This document shows positions 8,310 to 17,302 of a DNA stretch of 64,000 nt, in pieces. Below the pieces are notes generated by a model that was not told the origin of the DNA, searched no databases, and was given only the letters and a program-made list of their open reading frames with translations. The stretch comes from Tritonibacter aquimaris (GTDB lineage Bacteria > Pseudomonadota > Alphaproteobacteria > Rhodobacterales > Rhodobacteraceae). Each line of letters opens with the position of its first letter. Position 1 is the stretch's first letter. The position numbers and the translations under genes were made by a program. The stretch is from positions 310,001 through 374,000 of the forward strand of contig NZ_WIXK01000005.1 of assembly GCF_009617595.1 (NCBI RefSeq), written 5' to 3'.

Positions 8310-9641
8310 TTATGCAGCTTTCGCCAGATCCAGCCAGGTTGCAGCAAAATCCTCATAGCGGTCTTGCAGGCTTTGATCTTGCCCGGCGAGAACAGACAGA
8401 CCACTGGCCATAGAGCCGAGCAATGCGCGCTGGTTCAGCAGGGCTGTCAGTACCTTTTGATCCGGGGCAGGCAGATCGGCGCGGTTGTGTTTCAGGGCAA
8501 GCACTGCGGCTTCAAACTGCTGAAACGCCATATTGAAATGGGCAACCTGCGTTCGCATACCCATGAGGGTGCTTTCTTGTTTCAGTGCGTCAGGCGTGCT
8601 GGTACGCAGCGTATTGCAGACCTGGCTCAGGCCGGTTTGCATTTTGGCCAGCGGGGCACTGATGGTGGCACTGCTGGCAACAAGGCTTTGCGACAGTTCC
8701 ACCTGCGCGCTCAACCCATCAAGCACCGCAAGTGCAATGGTGCGATTGGCAACCAGGTGATCCACAGATGCGGGCATGGCACCGCGCAGCTGGCGCTGTT
8801 CTTCCACCGCGACGGCCTTGGCGGCGGCTTCGGCCTCGGCTGCTGCTGCGGCTTTGGCGGCGATTTCCGTGCGGATGCGTTCGATCTCTATGCCCACCGC
8901 TTCGGCGCCTGCGCGCCAGATCGTATCATCGATCAGCGCGACCAATTCCTGCAGCTCCCAATCCAGCGGCGCTCCGGACATAAACCCTTGATACCATTCG
9001 ACCCAATAGGTCCAGGTTGGTTCATCGCGGGCTGCTTTGGAGAAGCCTTCCCAATACTCAAGGATCGGCATGGGCGCTTTGCCGGTGGTCCAGAGGCGGG
9101 TTTCAAACAGTTCCGCACCGTGGGTATCCTGACCCGCTTTGGCATCGCCAATGACAGTTGCTTCTGAGCTGAACGGCGCAAGCCCAGCGGTCAAAGTGGA
9201 CGACCGTGCCGTATCACTTGAGAGGCTCAACGCCTGACCAGCAGCATCGGCCACAGATGCGCGTGCCTTGCAGGTCACCGATTCCGCAGCAGACATTGCG
9301 CACAGCGTTGCGGTGCGATCTGTCACCGATGGGTACATGCGCGGTGCTGCGTTGGCAGCTGCGACAGCTGCGTCAATCAAGGCTTCGCTTGGCCCATCCA
9401 AACGATGGGCTGACACGCAGGTCACAATTGTTGCCCGTAAGCATGAGACCAGCGATGCGCCCGCATTGGCATTGGTGGTCATACGCTCCACCCGTGTCAT
9501 CACCGCAGGCAAGCTGCGCAAGGCCGAGCGCGCCGCCATTGCACGGCTCAGCTCAGCTGGCTGAGTGGCCATCCAACCGTAGAGCTCGCGCTCCGATGAA
9601 ATATCGTCCAAATCAACCTGCATTACCGTGCCAACCGCCAT
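8310..9641 (-). CDS. Large hypothetical protein with Trp-rich motif
   Basis: A 443-aa soluble protein with no signal peptide or membrane segment. The N-terminal part (about 15-50) reads ELYGWMATQPAELSRAMAARSALRSLP. An Ala-rich helical middle (about 60-180) follows, then a Trp-dense block around 205-245 (W-E-G-F, W-T-Y-W-V-E-W-Y-Q-G-F, then PLDWELQELVALIDD), a coiled Ala/Glu-rich stretch (about 245-285) and a helical C-terminus. I recall this general architecture from hypothetical proteins of Rhizobiales and Rhodobacterales but know of no assigned function. It diverges from lepA across 96 bases. Confidence 0.8.
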   Translation of the reverse strand: MAVGTVMQVDLDDISSERELYGWMATQPAELSRAMAARSALRSLPAVMTRVERMTTNANAGASLVSCLRATIVTCVSAHRLDGPSEALIDAAVAAANAAPRMYPSVTDRTATLCAMSAAESVTCKARASVADAAGQALSLSSDTARSSTLTAGLAPFSSEATVIGDAKAGQDTHGAELFETRLWTTGKAPMPILEYWEGFSKAARDEPTWTYWVEWYQGFMSGAPLDWELQELVALIDDTIWRAGAEAVGIEIERIRTEIAAKAAAAAEAEAAAKAVAVEEQRQLRGAMPASVDHLVANRTIALAVLDGLSAQVELSQSLVASSATISAPLAKMQTGLSQVCNTLRTSTPDALKQESTLMGMRTQVAHFNMAFQQFEAAVLALKHNRADLPAPDQKVLTALLNQRALLGSMASGLSVLAGQDQSLQDRYEDFAATWLDLAKAA

Positions 9642-9737
9642 AGGTCCTCAAACTCCTTACGTCTTGTCTCAAAATTCCTGCCTCTGGGTCATTCGCATCC
9701 TTGACCGGGACGCAAAATCGAACCATATCCCAAACCC

Positions 9738-11552
9738 ATGACAGAGCTCTCAAAGATCCGTAACTTTTCAATCGTCGCCCATATCGACCACGGTAAATCC
9801 ACGCTTGCCGACCGGCTCATCCAAGAGACCGGCACGGTTGAGGACCGCGATATGAAAGAGCAGCTGCTCGACAGTATGGACATCGAACGTGAACGCGGGA
9901 TTACCATCAAGGCAAATACCGTTCGAATTGATTACAAGGCGGACGACGGTGAGGACTATGTTCTCAACCTGATCGACACCCCCGGCCACGTAGATTTTGC
10001 CTATGAGGTCTCCCGCTCCATGCGCGCAGTCGAAGGCTCATTGCTGGTGGTGGACAGCACCCAGGGCGTTGAAGCGCAGACGCTGGCAAACGTCTATCAG
10101 GCAATCGAGGCCGATCATGAGATCGTGCCGGTTCTGAATAAGATTGACCTGCCCGCTTCTGATTGTGATCGCGTCGCCGAACAAATCGAAGATGTGATCG
10201 GCATTGATGCGACCGAGGCGATTCAGGTCTCTGCCAAAACCGGGCAGGGGATTCGCGAAACCCTCGAATCCATCGTGCAAAAACTGCCCGCCCCCGAAGG
10301 CACGCTGGATGCGCCGCTCAAAGCGATGCTGGTGGACAGCTGGTATGACGCCTATCTCGGTGTGATTGTTCTGGTGCGCATCATGGATGGCACGTTGAAA
10401 AAGGGCATGCGGGTCAAATTCATGTCCAACGACACGCTGCACCATGTGGATCGCGTTGGCGTGTTCCGCCCGGAAATGCAGATGGTCGACAGCCTCGGCC
10501 CCGGTGAGATCGGTTTCCTCACCGCCTCGATCAAACAGGTGCGTGACACCCGCGTGGGCGACACCATCACCAATGATCGCCACGGGACTGAGATCGCGCT
10601 GGATGGCTTTAAACCGGCGCAGCCTGTGGTGTTCTGTGGCCTGTTCCCGGTCGACAGCTCTGAATTTGAAGACCTGCGCGACGCCATTGATAAACTGGCG
10701 CTGAATGACGCGTCGTTCAGTTTTGAAATGGAAACCTCTGCGGCGCTGGGCTTTGGCTTTCGCTGTGGCTTCCTTGGGCTCTTGCACCTTGAGGTGATCC
10801 GCGACCGGATTGAGCGCGAATATAATATCGAGCTTATCACCACCGCGCCCAGCGTGATCTATCACATCTATATGAAGGGCAAGGAAAACGAGCCCGGTGA
10901 GATGATGGAGCTGCACAACCCCGCCGACATGCCCGACATGTCCAAGGTGGACCACCTGGAAGAGCCGCGGATCAAGGCCACCATCATGGTGCCCGATGAA
11001 TATCTGGGCGACGTGCTGAAGCTGTGCCAGGATCGCCGCGGCATTCAGGAAGACCTCACCTACGCAGGCACCCGCGCCATGTGCGTCTATGATCTGCCGC
11101 TCAACGAGGTGGTGTTTGATTTCTACGACCGCCTGAAATCGGTCACCAAGGGTTATGCCTCCTTTGACTACCAGATGACCGGCTACCGCGAGGACAATCT
11201 CGTGAAAATGTCGATCCTGGTCAACGATGAACCGGTGGATGCGCTGTCAACCATGGTGCACCGCGACCGGGCAGAGATGCGCGGCCGGGCCATGTGTGAA
11301 AAGCTCAAGGATCTGATCCCGCGCCACATGTTCAAAATCCCGATCCAGGCGGCCATCGGCGGCAAGGTGATCGCGCGTGAAACCCTGTCGGCGCTGCGCA
11401 AAGACGTGACCGCCAAATGCTACGGCGGCGACGCCACCCGGAAACGCAAGCTTCTGGACAAGCAGAAAGCGGGTAAGAAGAAGATGCGCCAGTTCGGCAA
11501 GGTGGATATTCCGCAGGAGGCGTTTATCAGCGCTTTGAAAATGGATGATTGA
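9738..11552 (+). CDS. lepA: Elongation factor 4 (LepA), ribosome-associated GTPase
   Basis: A 604-aa translational GTPase, near the family length of about 600. G1 is AHIDHGKST at residues 14-22; the switch region has RGITIKA, and DTPGHVDF and NKIDLP follow. EF-G-like domains III and V and the LepA-specific C-terminal domain ([15 protein letters not shown]) complete it. LepA acts on the ribosome in elongation and subunit biogenesis. It is monocistronic with a strong terminator. Confidence 0.98.
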   Translation: MTELSKIRNFSIVAHIDHGKSTLADRLIQETGTVEDRDMKEQLLDSMDIERERGITIKANTVRIDYKADDGEDYVLNLIDTPGHVDFAYEVSRSMRAVEGSLLVVDSTQGVEAQTLANVYQAIEADHEIVPVLNKIDLPASDCDRVAEQIEDVIGIDATEAIQVSAKTGQGIRETLESIVQKLPAPEGTLDAPLKAMLVDSWYDAYLGVIVLVRIMDGTLKKGMRVKFMSNDTLHHVDRVGVFRPEMQMVDSLGPGEIGFLTASIKQVRDTRVGDTITNDRHGTEIALDGFKPAQPVVFCGLFPVDSSEFEDLRDAIDKLALNDASFSFEMETSAALGFGFRCGFLGLLHLEVIRDRIEREYNIELITTAPSVIYHIYMKGKENEPGEMMELHNPADMPDMSKVDHLEEPRIKATIMVPDEYLGDVLKLCQDRRGIQEDLTYAGTRAMCVYDLPLNEVVFDFYDRLKSVTKGYASFDYQMTGYREDNLVKMSILVNDEPVDALSTMVHRDRAEMRGRAMCEKLKDLIPRHMFKIPIQAAIGGKVIARETLSALRKDVTAKCYGGDATRKRKLLDKQKAGKKKMRQFGKVDIPQEAFISALKMDD

Positions 11553-11558
11553 TTTTTG

Positions 11559-11585
11559 ACCCCGCGCCCCGGCGCGGGGTTCTTT
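11559..11585 (+). terminator. Rho-independent terminator of lepA
   Basis: Perfect 10-bp stem ACCCCGCGCC/GGCGCGGGGT with a 2-base loop, followed by TCTTT. Confidence 0.85.
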
Positions 11586-11680
11586 ACGAGTGCGGGCATG
11601 TGACCACAGTATTTCAAAAGCTCTTCATGGTTGGTAGATTTTCCAGCTTGAAGGTGGTCTAATTCTAGAGGGATGCAGTC

Positions 11681-12538
11681 TTGCTGCCAGATAGGCTCTA
11701 TAGATACCGCAGTACTTCGCCGGGGTACTTTACTGATGAGCTGAAGCATCTCGTTGATAACAAGGTATGGCTGAACTTTATTTGCAAGCAGAATGACCCC
11801 TTTGAGGGAACACTTCGTTTTGACGTCGAGACTGCCGAGCAATTCACTGCGAATATCTATGAATACAAATGCTACCTTGAAGAAAAATACAGCTTAGGGA
11901 ATTTGTTGCCGGATCAGGTCACAGAAACGGACATCAGTAGATCCCATCTGGAACTTCCTCTTTTTGGCGATCGTGTCGCCAAGGATGTGACGCAAGCCTC
12001 TTTCAATAGGTCTTGGAAAAACCCTTTGATGTGGGCTCACTATGCAAATAGTTATTCTGGGATTTGTCTGGAATTCGAAAAAGACCTGAAGCGCTTAGAT
12101 GTTGTTGGGCCGCCAATTCTGCAGGTCCAGTATTGGTCTGATCAGCCCCCAATTTATTCGCCTTCCGAATTTTATGTTCATATGAAACTGCATGATGCTT
12201 TGCAGAATGGGGTCAGCGATTTTACTCTCAATGAGCGTTTCCAAACACACCGCAGTGACATCGCAGCTATAGCACGCGAAAAAATGGAACTAGCTGTACT
12301 CTCAAAGGCAGCTGTTTGGAGGTATGAAGAAGAATTCCGCATGGTCAGCCCGTCTGGGAACTGCGGTTATAGCAACGTTCCTGGCTACAGGCTTTCCGGC
12401 GTCATTTTTGGTAATAGGGCAGGGGATGGTTTGGCATCTCAAGTTATTGATGTGCTTGGGCCTGAACTGAATTACTCACGGCTAGAACTGGCTGGCGGGC
12501 AGTATGGTTTCAGGCGTGTGGACTTACCCGGTTTCTGA
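11681..12538 (+). CDS. DUF2971 domain protein, accessory gene
   Basis: A 285-aa protein starting at TTG, with AGAGGGA seven bases upstream; no in-frame ATG lies near. DUF2971 hallmarks are present in order: RLYRYRS at the N-terminus, NDPFEGTLRF (about 38-47), MWAHYANSYSGICLEF (near 118-133) and RYEEEFRMV (near 210). The function of the family is unknown; members occur sporadically in accessory regions. The gene is visibly more AT-rich than lepA upstream and sits between a terminator and a GC-rich hairpin, which suggests acquisition by transfer. Confidence 0.82.
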   Translation: MLPDRLYRYRSTSPGYFTDELKHLVDNKVWLNFICKQNDPFEGTLRFDVETAEQFTANIYEYKCYLEEKYSLGNLLPDQVTETDISRSHLELPLFGDRVAKDVTQASFNRSWKNPLMWAHYANSYSGICLEFEKDLKRLDVVGPPILQVQYWSDQPPIYSPSEFYVHMKLHDALQNGVSDFTLNERFQTHRSDIAAIAREKMELAVLSKAAVWRYEEEFRMVSPSGNCGYSNVPGYRLSGVIFGNRAGDGLASQVIDVLGPELNYSRLELAGGQYGFRRVDLPGF

Positions 12539-12564
12539 AGTTCTGCAAAATAAATCTATCTAGT

Positions 12565-12639
12565 CCGGTCGCCAGACCGGGCAGCCCCCGCCCGCCCCCC
12601 AGGCGGGGGCTTTGCCCCCACCTCGGTCGGGCGCTGCCC
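12565..12639. repeat. GC-rich intergenic nested hairpin
   Basis: CCGGTC/GACCGG (12565-12580) is followed by GGGCAGC (12579-12585) pairing with GCTGCCC (12633-12639), and inside these CCCCCGCC pairs with GGCGGGGG. There is no long T-run. The 12539-12841 gap otherwise contains no gene that I can support. It may be a REP-like element or a 3'-end structure for the DUF2971 gene. Confidence 0.6.
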
Positions 12640-12841
12640 TCTACGTGTGATCCCGGACTGTCTGTAACACCCGTTTGATCACCCCGCGAAATTTCCCCTA
12701 ACTCAAATCCCTAAGCATTGCGCAACTCTCTTTGCCAGCCCTGCGCCTAGATGCGTCCCCTCTGATCCAAATCAAAGCCCCGGTGGTTGGCGTCGCTACA
12801 CTCCTCTAAAGGAAACGCGCCAGATCTCATGGAGACAGCCT

Positions 12842-13027
12842 ATGACCCGCCTCGCTTTGATTCTTCACCTGCTGATTGGCACCACCCTCTCTGGTGTCGG
12901 CGTTTTGGTTGCACTGGTTATCGGGCAGGTGACGGTGTCTGCTATTGTGATCGCGGCTGCGCTGGGGTTTGTGCTGGCGGTGCCGGTCTCGTGGCAGGTC
13001 GCCAAGCGGCTTTATGAGCTGCGCTAA
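12842..13027 (+). CDS. Small two-helix membrane protein (often labelled 'CTP synthetase' in relatives)
   Basis: A 61-aa hydrophobic protein with two transmembrane segments (about 4-26 and 30-50) and a short basic tail (AKRLYELR). GGAGA lies at good spacing before the ATG. A longer reading frame in another phase overlaps it but lacks a ribosome binding site. Roseobacter homologs carry the automatic name CTP synthetase; that is clearly wrong, since the real pyrG is at 35.3-37.0 kb and this peptide has none of its motifs. The function is unknown. Confidence 0.72.
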   Translation: MTRLALILHLLIGTTLSGVGVLVALVIGQVTVSAIVIAAALGFVLAVPVSWQVAKRLYELR

Positions 13028-13104
13028 GCTGCGGCACCTTGGACCTTTTCACCGATGCCACAGTGTTTTAAACCGCTCTGACATGCTGTTGGAGTAACTG
13101 GCTG

Positions 13105-13629
13105 ATGAATTGTGATCTTTGCGGCGCGGATGCGTCGCTTTTGCCGCTTGATGTGCCCGGTGGTCCGGACGATGGCCAGGCTCTTATCTGTCAGGACTGT
13201 GCTGAGCAGCTCTCTGGGGAATTGCAGCCCAACTACTGGCGTTGTCTCTCGACCGCGATGTGGAGCGAAAAGGCGGCGGTGCAGGTGTTGTCGGCCCGGC
13301 TGCTTACGTGCTTGTCGGATCATGACTGGGCCCGCGATCTGCGGGAACAGCTTTGGCTGGATGAAGAGACCCAGGCCTGGGTGGATGCGATGCCTGCCGG
13401 AGGGACGCCAAATGATGGCGCCCATAAAGACAGCAATGGCACCCCGCTTGAGGCTGGCGATACCGTGGTTTTGGTCAAGGATCTGCCGGTAAAAGGCGCA
13501 GGTTTTACCGCGAAACGGGGCACCGCGGTGCGCAATATTTCCCTAGTGCAAGACAATCCCGAGCACATCGAAGGCCGCGTCGAAGGTCAGCGCATTGTAA
13601 TCTTAACCAAATTTGTCAAACGAAAGTGA
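13105..13629 (+). CDS. PhnA domain protein
   Basis: A 174-aa cytosolic protein. The N-terminus carries a zinc-ribbon-like pair, CDLCG at residues 3-7 and CQDC near 31-34. The C-terminal PhnA domain includes the DSNGTPLEAGDTVVLVKDLPVKG segment. PhnA (YjdM) was named from the alkylphosphonate operon, but a phosphonate role is not established for the family and no phosphonate genes are nearby. It stands alone, 78 bases after the small membrane protein gene. Confidence 0.88.
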   Translation: MNCDLCGADASLLPLDVPGGPDDGQALICQDCAEQLSGELQPNYWRCLSTAMWSEKAAVQVLSARLLTCLSDHDWARDLREQLWLDEETQAWVDAMPAGGTPNDGAHKDSNGTPLEAGDTVVLVKDLPVKGAGFTAKRGTAVRNISLVQDNPEHIEGRVEGQRIVILTKFVKRK

Positions 13630-13732
13630 GTTTCCCGCGTCACATCCGCGTGGAAATTACTTGGAATCGTTGCTCCGCCGGGTCGCCTGTGGCACAAAGG
13701 TGTAACCGCCAAGTTATCTATGAGCTGAGCCA

Positions 13733-14386
13733 ATGAGTGAATTCGCCGAACGTCGCCGTATGATGGTTGATACCCAGGTCCGTCCGTCAGATGTGACCAA
13801 GTACCCGATCATTGACGCAATGCTGGCTGTTCCTCGTGAGGCATTTGTTCCGGATGCGCAGGTGGAAGGGGCCTATGCTGACCAAAACGTGCCGTTGGGG
13901 GATGGTCGTGTTGTGGTCGAGGCCCGCACGCTCGCCAAGACGCTGGATGCGCTGGACATCAACAATGATGAGCTGGTGCTGACCGTGGGCTGTGGTCTGG
14001 GCTATACGGCAGCGGTGATTGCGCGCATGGCGCAGATGGTCATTGCCGTAGAAGAAGACGAAGCACTGGCGCGTGATGCGGCGGCGCAACTTTTGGAAGT
14101 GGGCGCGGACAATGCCATTGTGCATCCAGGTGCCTTGGTTTCAGGGGCCGCTGAACACGGTCCTTATGATGTGATTTTTGTAGAAGGGGCGGTGGAAACA
14201 CTGCCTGACTCTTTGCTGGATCAGCTCAAGGATGGCGGGCGCATTGCGGCCCTGTTCATGAGCGGCTCGGTCGGAGAGGTGAAAATCGGCTATAAATCCA
14301 ACGGTCAGACCTCCTGGCGGTTTGATTTTAATGCCACTGCGCCGGTTCTGCCCGGCTTTGAAGCTGCCAAGGAATTTGCTCTTTAA
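13733..14386 (+). CDS. pcm: Protein-L-isoaspartate O-methyltransferase
   Basis: A 217-aa class I SAM-dependent methyltransferase of the PCMT family. It begins MSEFAERRRMMVDTQVRPSDV, with the SAM-binding glycine-rich loop VGCGLGYTAAV in the middle. PCMT methylates isoaspartyl residues so that damaged proteins can be repaired. The loop differs slightly from the classical GSGYQ form, as in other Rhodobacterales members I recall. It is the first gene of the pcm-tolC-popZ-like cluster. Confidence 0.87.
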   Translation: MSEFAERRRMMVDTQVRPSDVTKYPIIDAMLAVPREAFVPDAQVEGAYADQNVPLGDGRVVVEARTLAKTLDALDINNDELVLTVGCGLGYTAAVIARMAQMVIAVEEDEALARDAAAQLLEVGADNAIVHPGALVSGAAEHGPYDVIFVEGAVETLPDSLLDQLKDGGRIAALFMSGSVGEVKIGYKSNGQTSWRFDFNATAPVLPGFEAAKEFAL

Positions 14387-14557
14387 GGGCAAGATCTGTC
14401 TTGGATCTGCCTAAGGGGAGCTGACGTCTGGATCTGGGGACCGGCGTCATACCTGTGGATGATAGTGGTGCTTGGCAATTTGTCTGGCAGCCTGTCATAT
14501 TTTAATCACGTCCATTTGCCACACGGCAGGGGGCGGCGGCAGATAGGGGGCAGTCAC

Positions 14558-16015
14558 ATGCTCAAGACTTTTTTTGCAAACCGGTCCCGCAGGGGCTCAG
14601 TCTCTTTTGCACTCAAGGGAACTGTACGGGCGGCGGCGATGGCCGGCGGGATGCTTGCTGTGCTGGGCGCTCCCAGCGCGCTGAAAGCCGATAATCTTTC
14701 GGATGCTTTGATAGGGGCTTACAAAACCAGCGGCCTGCTGGATCAAAACCGCGCGCTGTTGCGGGTTGCGGATGAAGACGTGGCCTCGGCCGTGGCTGCG
14801 CTGCGTCCGATTTTGAACTGGGCGCTCACTGCGTCACACCAATATACCCGTGGGCCGGGCACCTTCGGGCTGCAGGACCATGACACCAATACATTCAGTG
14901 CTAATGCAAACCTATCTTGGGTGCTTTGGGATGGCGGCCAGCGAAAACTGACCAAGCGTGCGGCCCAAGAAGTGGTGCTGGCGACGCGGCAGAACTTGTT
15001 GAACGTTGAACAACAGGTGCTGTTCAGTGCGGTGAACGCCTATGTCAGCGTGTTGTTCCAAGAGGAAAACGTGCGCCTGCGGGGCAACAACCTACGCCTG
15101 CTGCGGGAAGAACTGCGCGCAGCACAAGACCGTTTCGATGTTGGTGAAGTGACCCGCACCGATGTATCGCTTGCCGAAAGCCGTGTTGCTGGCGCGCAGG
15201 CGGAGCTGACCCAGGCTCGCGGTGATCTTGCTGCGGCACGTGCGACCTATAAACAGGTGGTCGGCAATGCACCTGGCACCATCCAGGGCCAGCCACCACT
15301 GCCAAGCGCCAGCCGCTCGGAACGTGATGCGCAGGCACTGGCCCGGCGCAACCATCCGGCACTTTTGTCACAACAGCATGCGGTAAAAGCGGCGCAGTTG
15401 CGTATTGCGAGTACCCGTGCAGCCCTGGGGCCAACCATTACGCTGCGCGGTAACGTCGGCCACACTCAAACCTTCAATCAACGCACCGATACAGACAACC
15501 GTGGTGTGTCGCTTGAGCTGGGTCAGACTCTTTATGCCGGGGGCGGGCGCCAGGCTGCCGTGCGTGCAGATCAAGCCCGTATGGATGCAGAGAAAGGCGT
15601 GCTGATCACTGTGCAGCGCCAGATCGAGCAGGGGGTTTCCGCGACCTTCGCCAACCTCAATGCAACCCGAGCAAGTCTGACCTCTTCTGAGCAGCAAGTG
15701 CGCTCGGCCCGCGTAGCCTTTGATGGCGTGCGCGAAGAAGCCACCTTGGGCGCGCGCACAACGCTGGATGTGCTTGAAGCTGAACAGGAACTGCTCGATG
15801 CGCAAGTAGACCGGGTGCAAGCGCGGGCAAACCTGTCGCTCGCTGCCTATAACCTGTTGCAATCTCAGGGCCTTCTGACCGCCGAACATCTGGGGCTTGC
15901 AGTCGAGATTTATGACCCGACGCTGTATTATAACCTGGTGAAAGATGCACCTAGCGCGGGCAGTAAGCGCAGCAAGGATCTGGACCGGGTGCTGAAAGCG
16001 CTTGGAAAACAGTGA
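14558..16015 (+). CDS. tolC: TolC-family outer membrane efflux protein
   Basis: A 485-aa outer membrane factor. The start MLKTFFANRSRRGS has a GGGGG-type ribosome binding site at reasonable spacing; the frame extends 33 codons upstream without support. The signal peptide ends near ALKA-D. Two homologous coiled-coil halves typical of TolC follow, with repeated helical signatures such as LTQARGDLAAARATYKQVVG and LDVLEAEQELLDAQV. It would form the outer duct for RND pumps or type I secretion. The gene lies between pcm and the PopZ-like gene, a conserved alphaproteobacterial order. Confidence 0.93.
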   Translation: MLKTFFANRSRRGSVSFALKGTVRAAAMAGGMLAVLGAPSALKADNLSDALIGAYKTSGLLDQNRALLRVADEDVASAVAALRPILNWALTASHQYTRGPGTFGLQDHDTNTFSANANLSWVLWDGGQRKLTKRAAQEVVLATRQNLLNVEQQVLFSAVNAYVSVLFQEENVRLRGNNLRLLREELRAAQDRFDVGEVTRTDVSLAESRVAGAQAELTQARGDLAAARATYKQVVGNAPGTIQGQPPLPSASRSERDAQALARRNHPALLSQQHAVKAAQLRIASTRAALGPTITLRGNVGHTQTFNQRTDTDNRGVSLELGQTLYAGGGRQAAVRADQARMDAEKGVLITVQRQIEQGVSATFANLNATRASLTSSEQQVRSARVAFDGVREEATLGARTTLDVLEAEQELLDAQVDRVQARANLSLAAYNLLQSQGLLTAEHLGLAVEIYDPTLYYNLVKDAPSAGSKRSKDLDRVLKALGKQ

Positions 16016-16061
16016 TTTCGGCGCACAAATTCGACGCTAGATCGAGATAATGACCTGAGAG

Positions 16062-16087
16062 ACAGCCCATGGAGAACCATGGGCTGT
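16062..16087 (+). terminator. Perfect hairpin between tolC and the PopZ-like gene
   Basis: 11-bp perfect stem ACAGCCCATGG/CCATGGGCTGT with loop AGAA. It is followed only by TGTCGT, so it is a weak terminator at best and may instead be an mRNA-stabilising 3' end. Confidence 0.5.
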
Positions 16088-16146
16088 TGTCGTAATAGAT
16101 TGAGCAGGCTAGAGTTCCTGCAACAGGCAAGAGTCGATAGGAAAAC

Positions 16147-17019
16147 ATGTCCGATCCGGTAGAGCACGCAGGTGTTGAAGATGTTCTTTCCTCCATTCGC
16201 CGTTTGGTGAGTGATGAAACCCGGATGAACGCGGAAAATCGCGCCTCGCGCGGCCGCGTACGTTCTCCGGCGCCTCGGCTGGTGCTGACCCCAGCGTTGC
16301 GGGTGATGGAAGAGGACGCGCCCGCCGCAGCAGAAGATATTGAGCAAACTGGCGATGCACAGGCTGGCGATGCGCAGGCAGATGATGCTGACCAAGATGT
16401 GTCCCAAACGCAGGACATCCCCAGCGCAGAGGATGCATCTTTCAAAGCAGATGCGGCTCTATCGCAGGAAGAACCTTGGAAAGAGCCTGGCGCGACGTTG
16501 TTTCAGGCTGCCTTGAACCCCAATGATGGTGAGACGGCCACGCGGCTAAATGGCCATGTGCGGGATGCCAATGGTGCGAACGCGTTTGCAGGTTCAACCG
16601 CGCCTGAGCGCAATCGCGCAGCTGCGGTTGTGAAAAAAATTGCAGAGATGGAAGCCGCCAATGATGCGGCAGAGGATGAGATCTGGGAGCCGGATGCCAG
16701 CGCAACCGCACCATTTGCTGATGCAGCGAAGCAGGTGCCACAGTTTGTGCGCGCTGAGGCGCATTCAGCGCCCGAGCAGGACGCGCCAGTAGAACCACTT
16801 CAGCAGATGCTGGAAGAGGATACCACCGAGGCCGTTGTCACCCAGCTGGAAGCCACTGAGGACACAGCCGTGGTGGATGAAGAGATGCTGCGTGAGATGG
16901 TTGTTGATATCGTGCGCAGCGAGCTGCAGGGCGCATTGGGTGAACGGGTCACGCGCAATGTACGCAAACTCGTCCGCCGCGAAATCCAGCGCGCGTTGGC
17001 GGCTCATAATCTGGACTAA
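16147..17019 (+). CDS. PopZ-like (DUF2497) acidic scaffold protein
   Basis: A 290-aa protein with PopZ-type architecture. A short N-terminal helix (VEDVLSSIRRLVSDET, about residues 11-26) resembles the PopZ partner-binding helix. A long acidic Ala/Glu/Asp/Pro-rich linker follows (about 40-235). The helical C-terminus (about 240-288, EEMLREMVVDIVRSELQGAL through RREIQRALAA) would be the oligomerisation region. In Caulobacter, PopZ organises the cell pole and anchors the centromere. The neighbours pcm and tolC match the order seen around popZ in other alphaproteobacteria; valS, the usual next gene, is absent. AGGAAA precedes the ATG. Function is inferred. Confidence 0.72.
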   Translation: MSDPVEHAGVEDVLSSIRRLVSDETRMNAENRASRGRVRSPAPRLVLTPALRVMEEDAPAAAEDIEQTGDAQAGDAQADDADQDVSQTQDIPSAEDASFKADAALSQEEPWKEPGATLFQAALNPNDGETATRLNGHVRDANGANAFAGSTAPERNRAAAVVKKIAEMEAANDAAEDEIWEPDASATAPFADAAKQVPQFVRAEAHSAPEQDAPVEPLQQMLEEDTTEAVVTQLEATEDTAVVDEEMLREMVVDIVRSELQGALGERVTRNVRKLVRREIQRALAAHNLD

Positions 17020-17162
17020 GGCCAAATCTGGCCACCACAGTTAGATCTGTTGCGGTATAGCACGCCAAGTCCAATCAATAACTTTCGCGCAGTACGTTTC
17101 AAACGTTGGGGGAGGGCCTCCCGCCCGTTTCAGCTCTCCTTATCAGGAGGGCTTCTCCAGTT

Positions 17163-17191
17163 GGGGTGGCAGCGCGAAGCGCTGCCACCCC
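17163..17191. repeat. Perfect 13-bp inverted repeat
   Basis: GGGGTGGCAGCGC and its exact complement, separated by GAA. It lies in the 283-base gap between the convergent PopZ-like and cobQ genes and would form a very stable hairpin on either strand. Adjacent sequence also pairs (TCTCC/GGAG). No T-run; no gene is seen in the gap. Confidence 0.7.
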
Positions 17192-17302
17192 CAAGACCCA
17201 AGCGTAATCTATATGATTGCGCTGAAGGGCGCGGGAGCCACCCCGCCCCCTGTGTGTCGCGTCAGGTATGGCTAGAGATGCGGCGTATAACCTGAGCAGC
17301 GC

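Noticed and set aside
8247-9167. Open frame opposite the 443-aa Trp-motif protein
   Set aside because: The minus-strand frame is longer and has a more protein-like composition; the plus frame is Cys/Gly/His-rich shadow sequence.
10038-10955. Long open frame opposite lepA
   Set aside because: Antisense shadow of a highly conserved GTPase gene.
12842-13027. Annotation as CTP synthetase
   Set aside because: The peptide is 61 residues of membrane sequence; the true CTP synthase is at 35316-36959.
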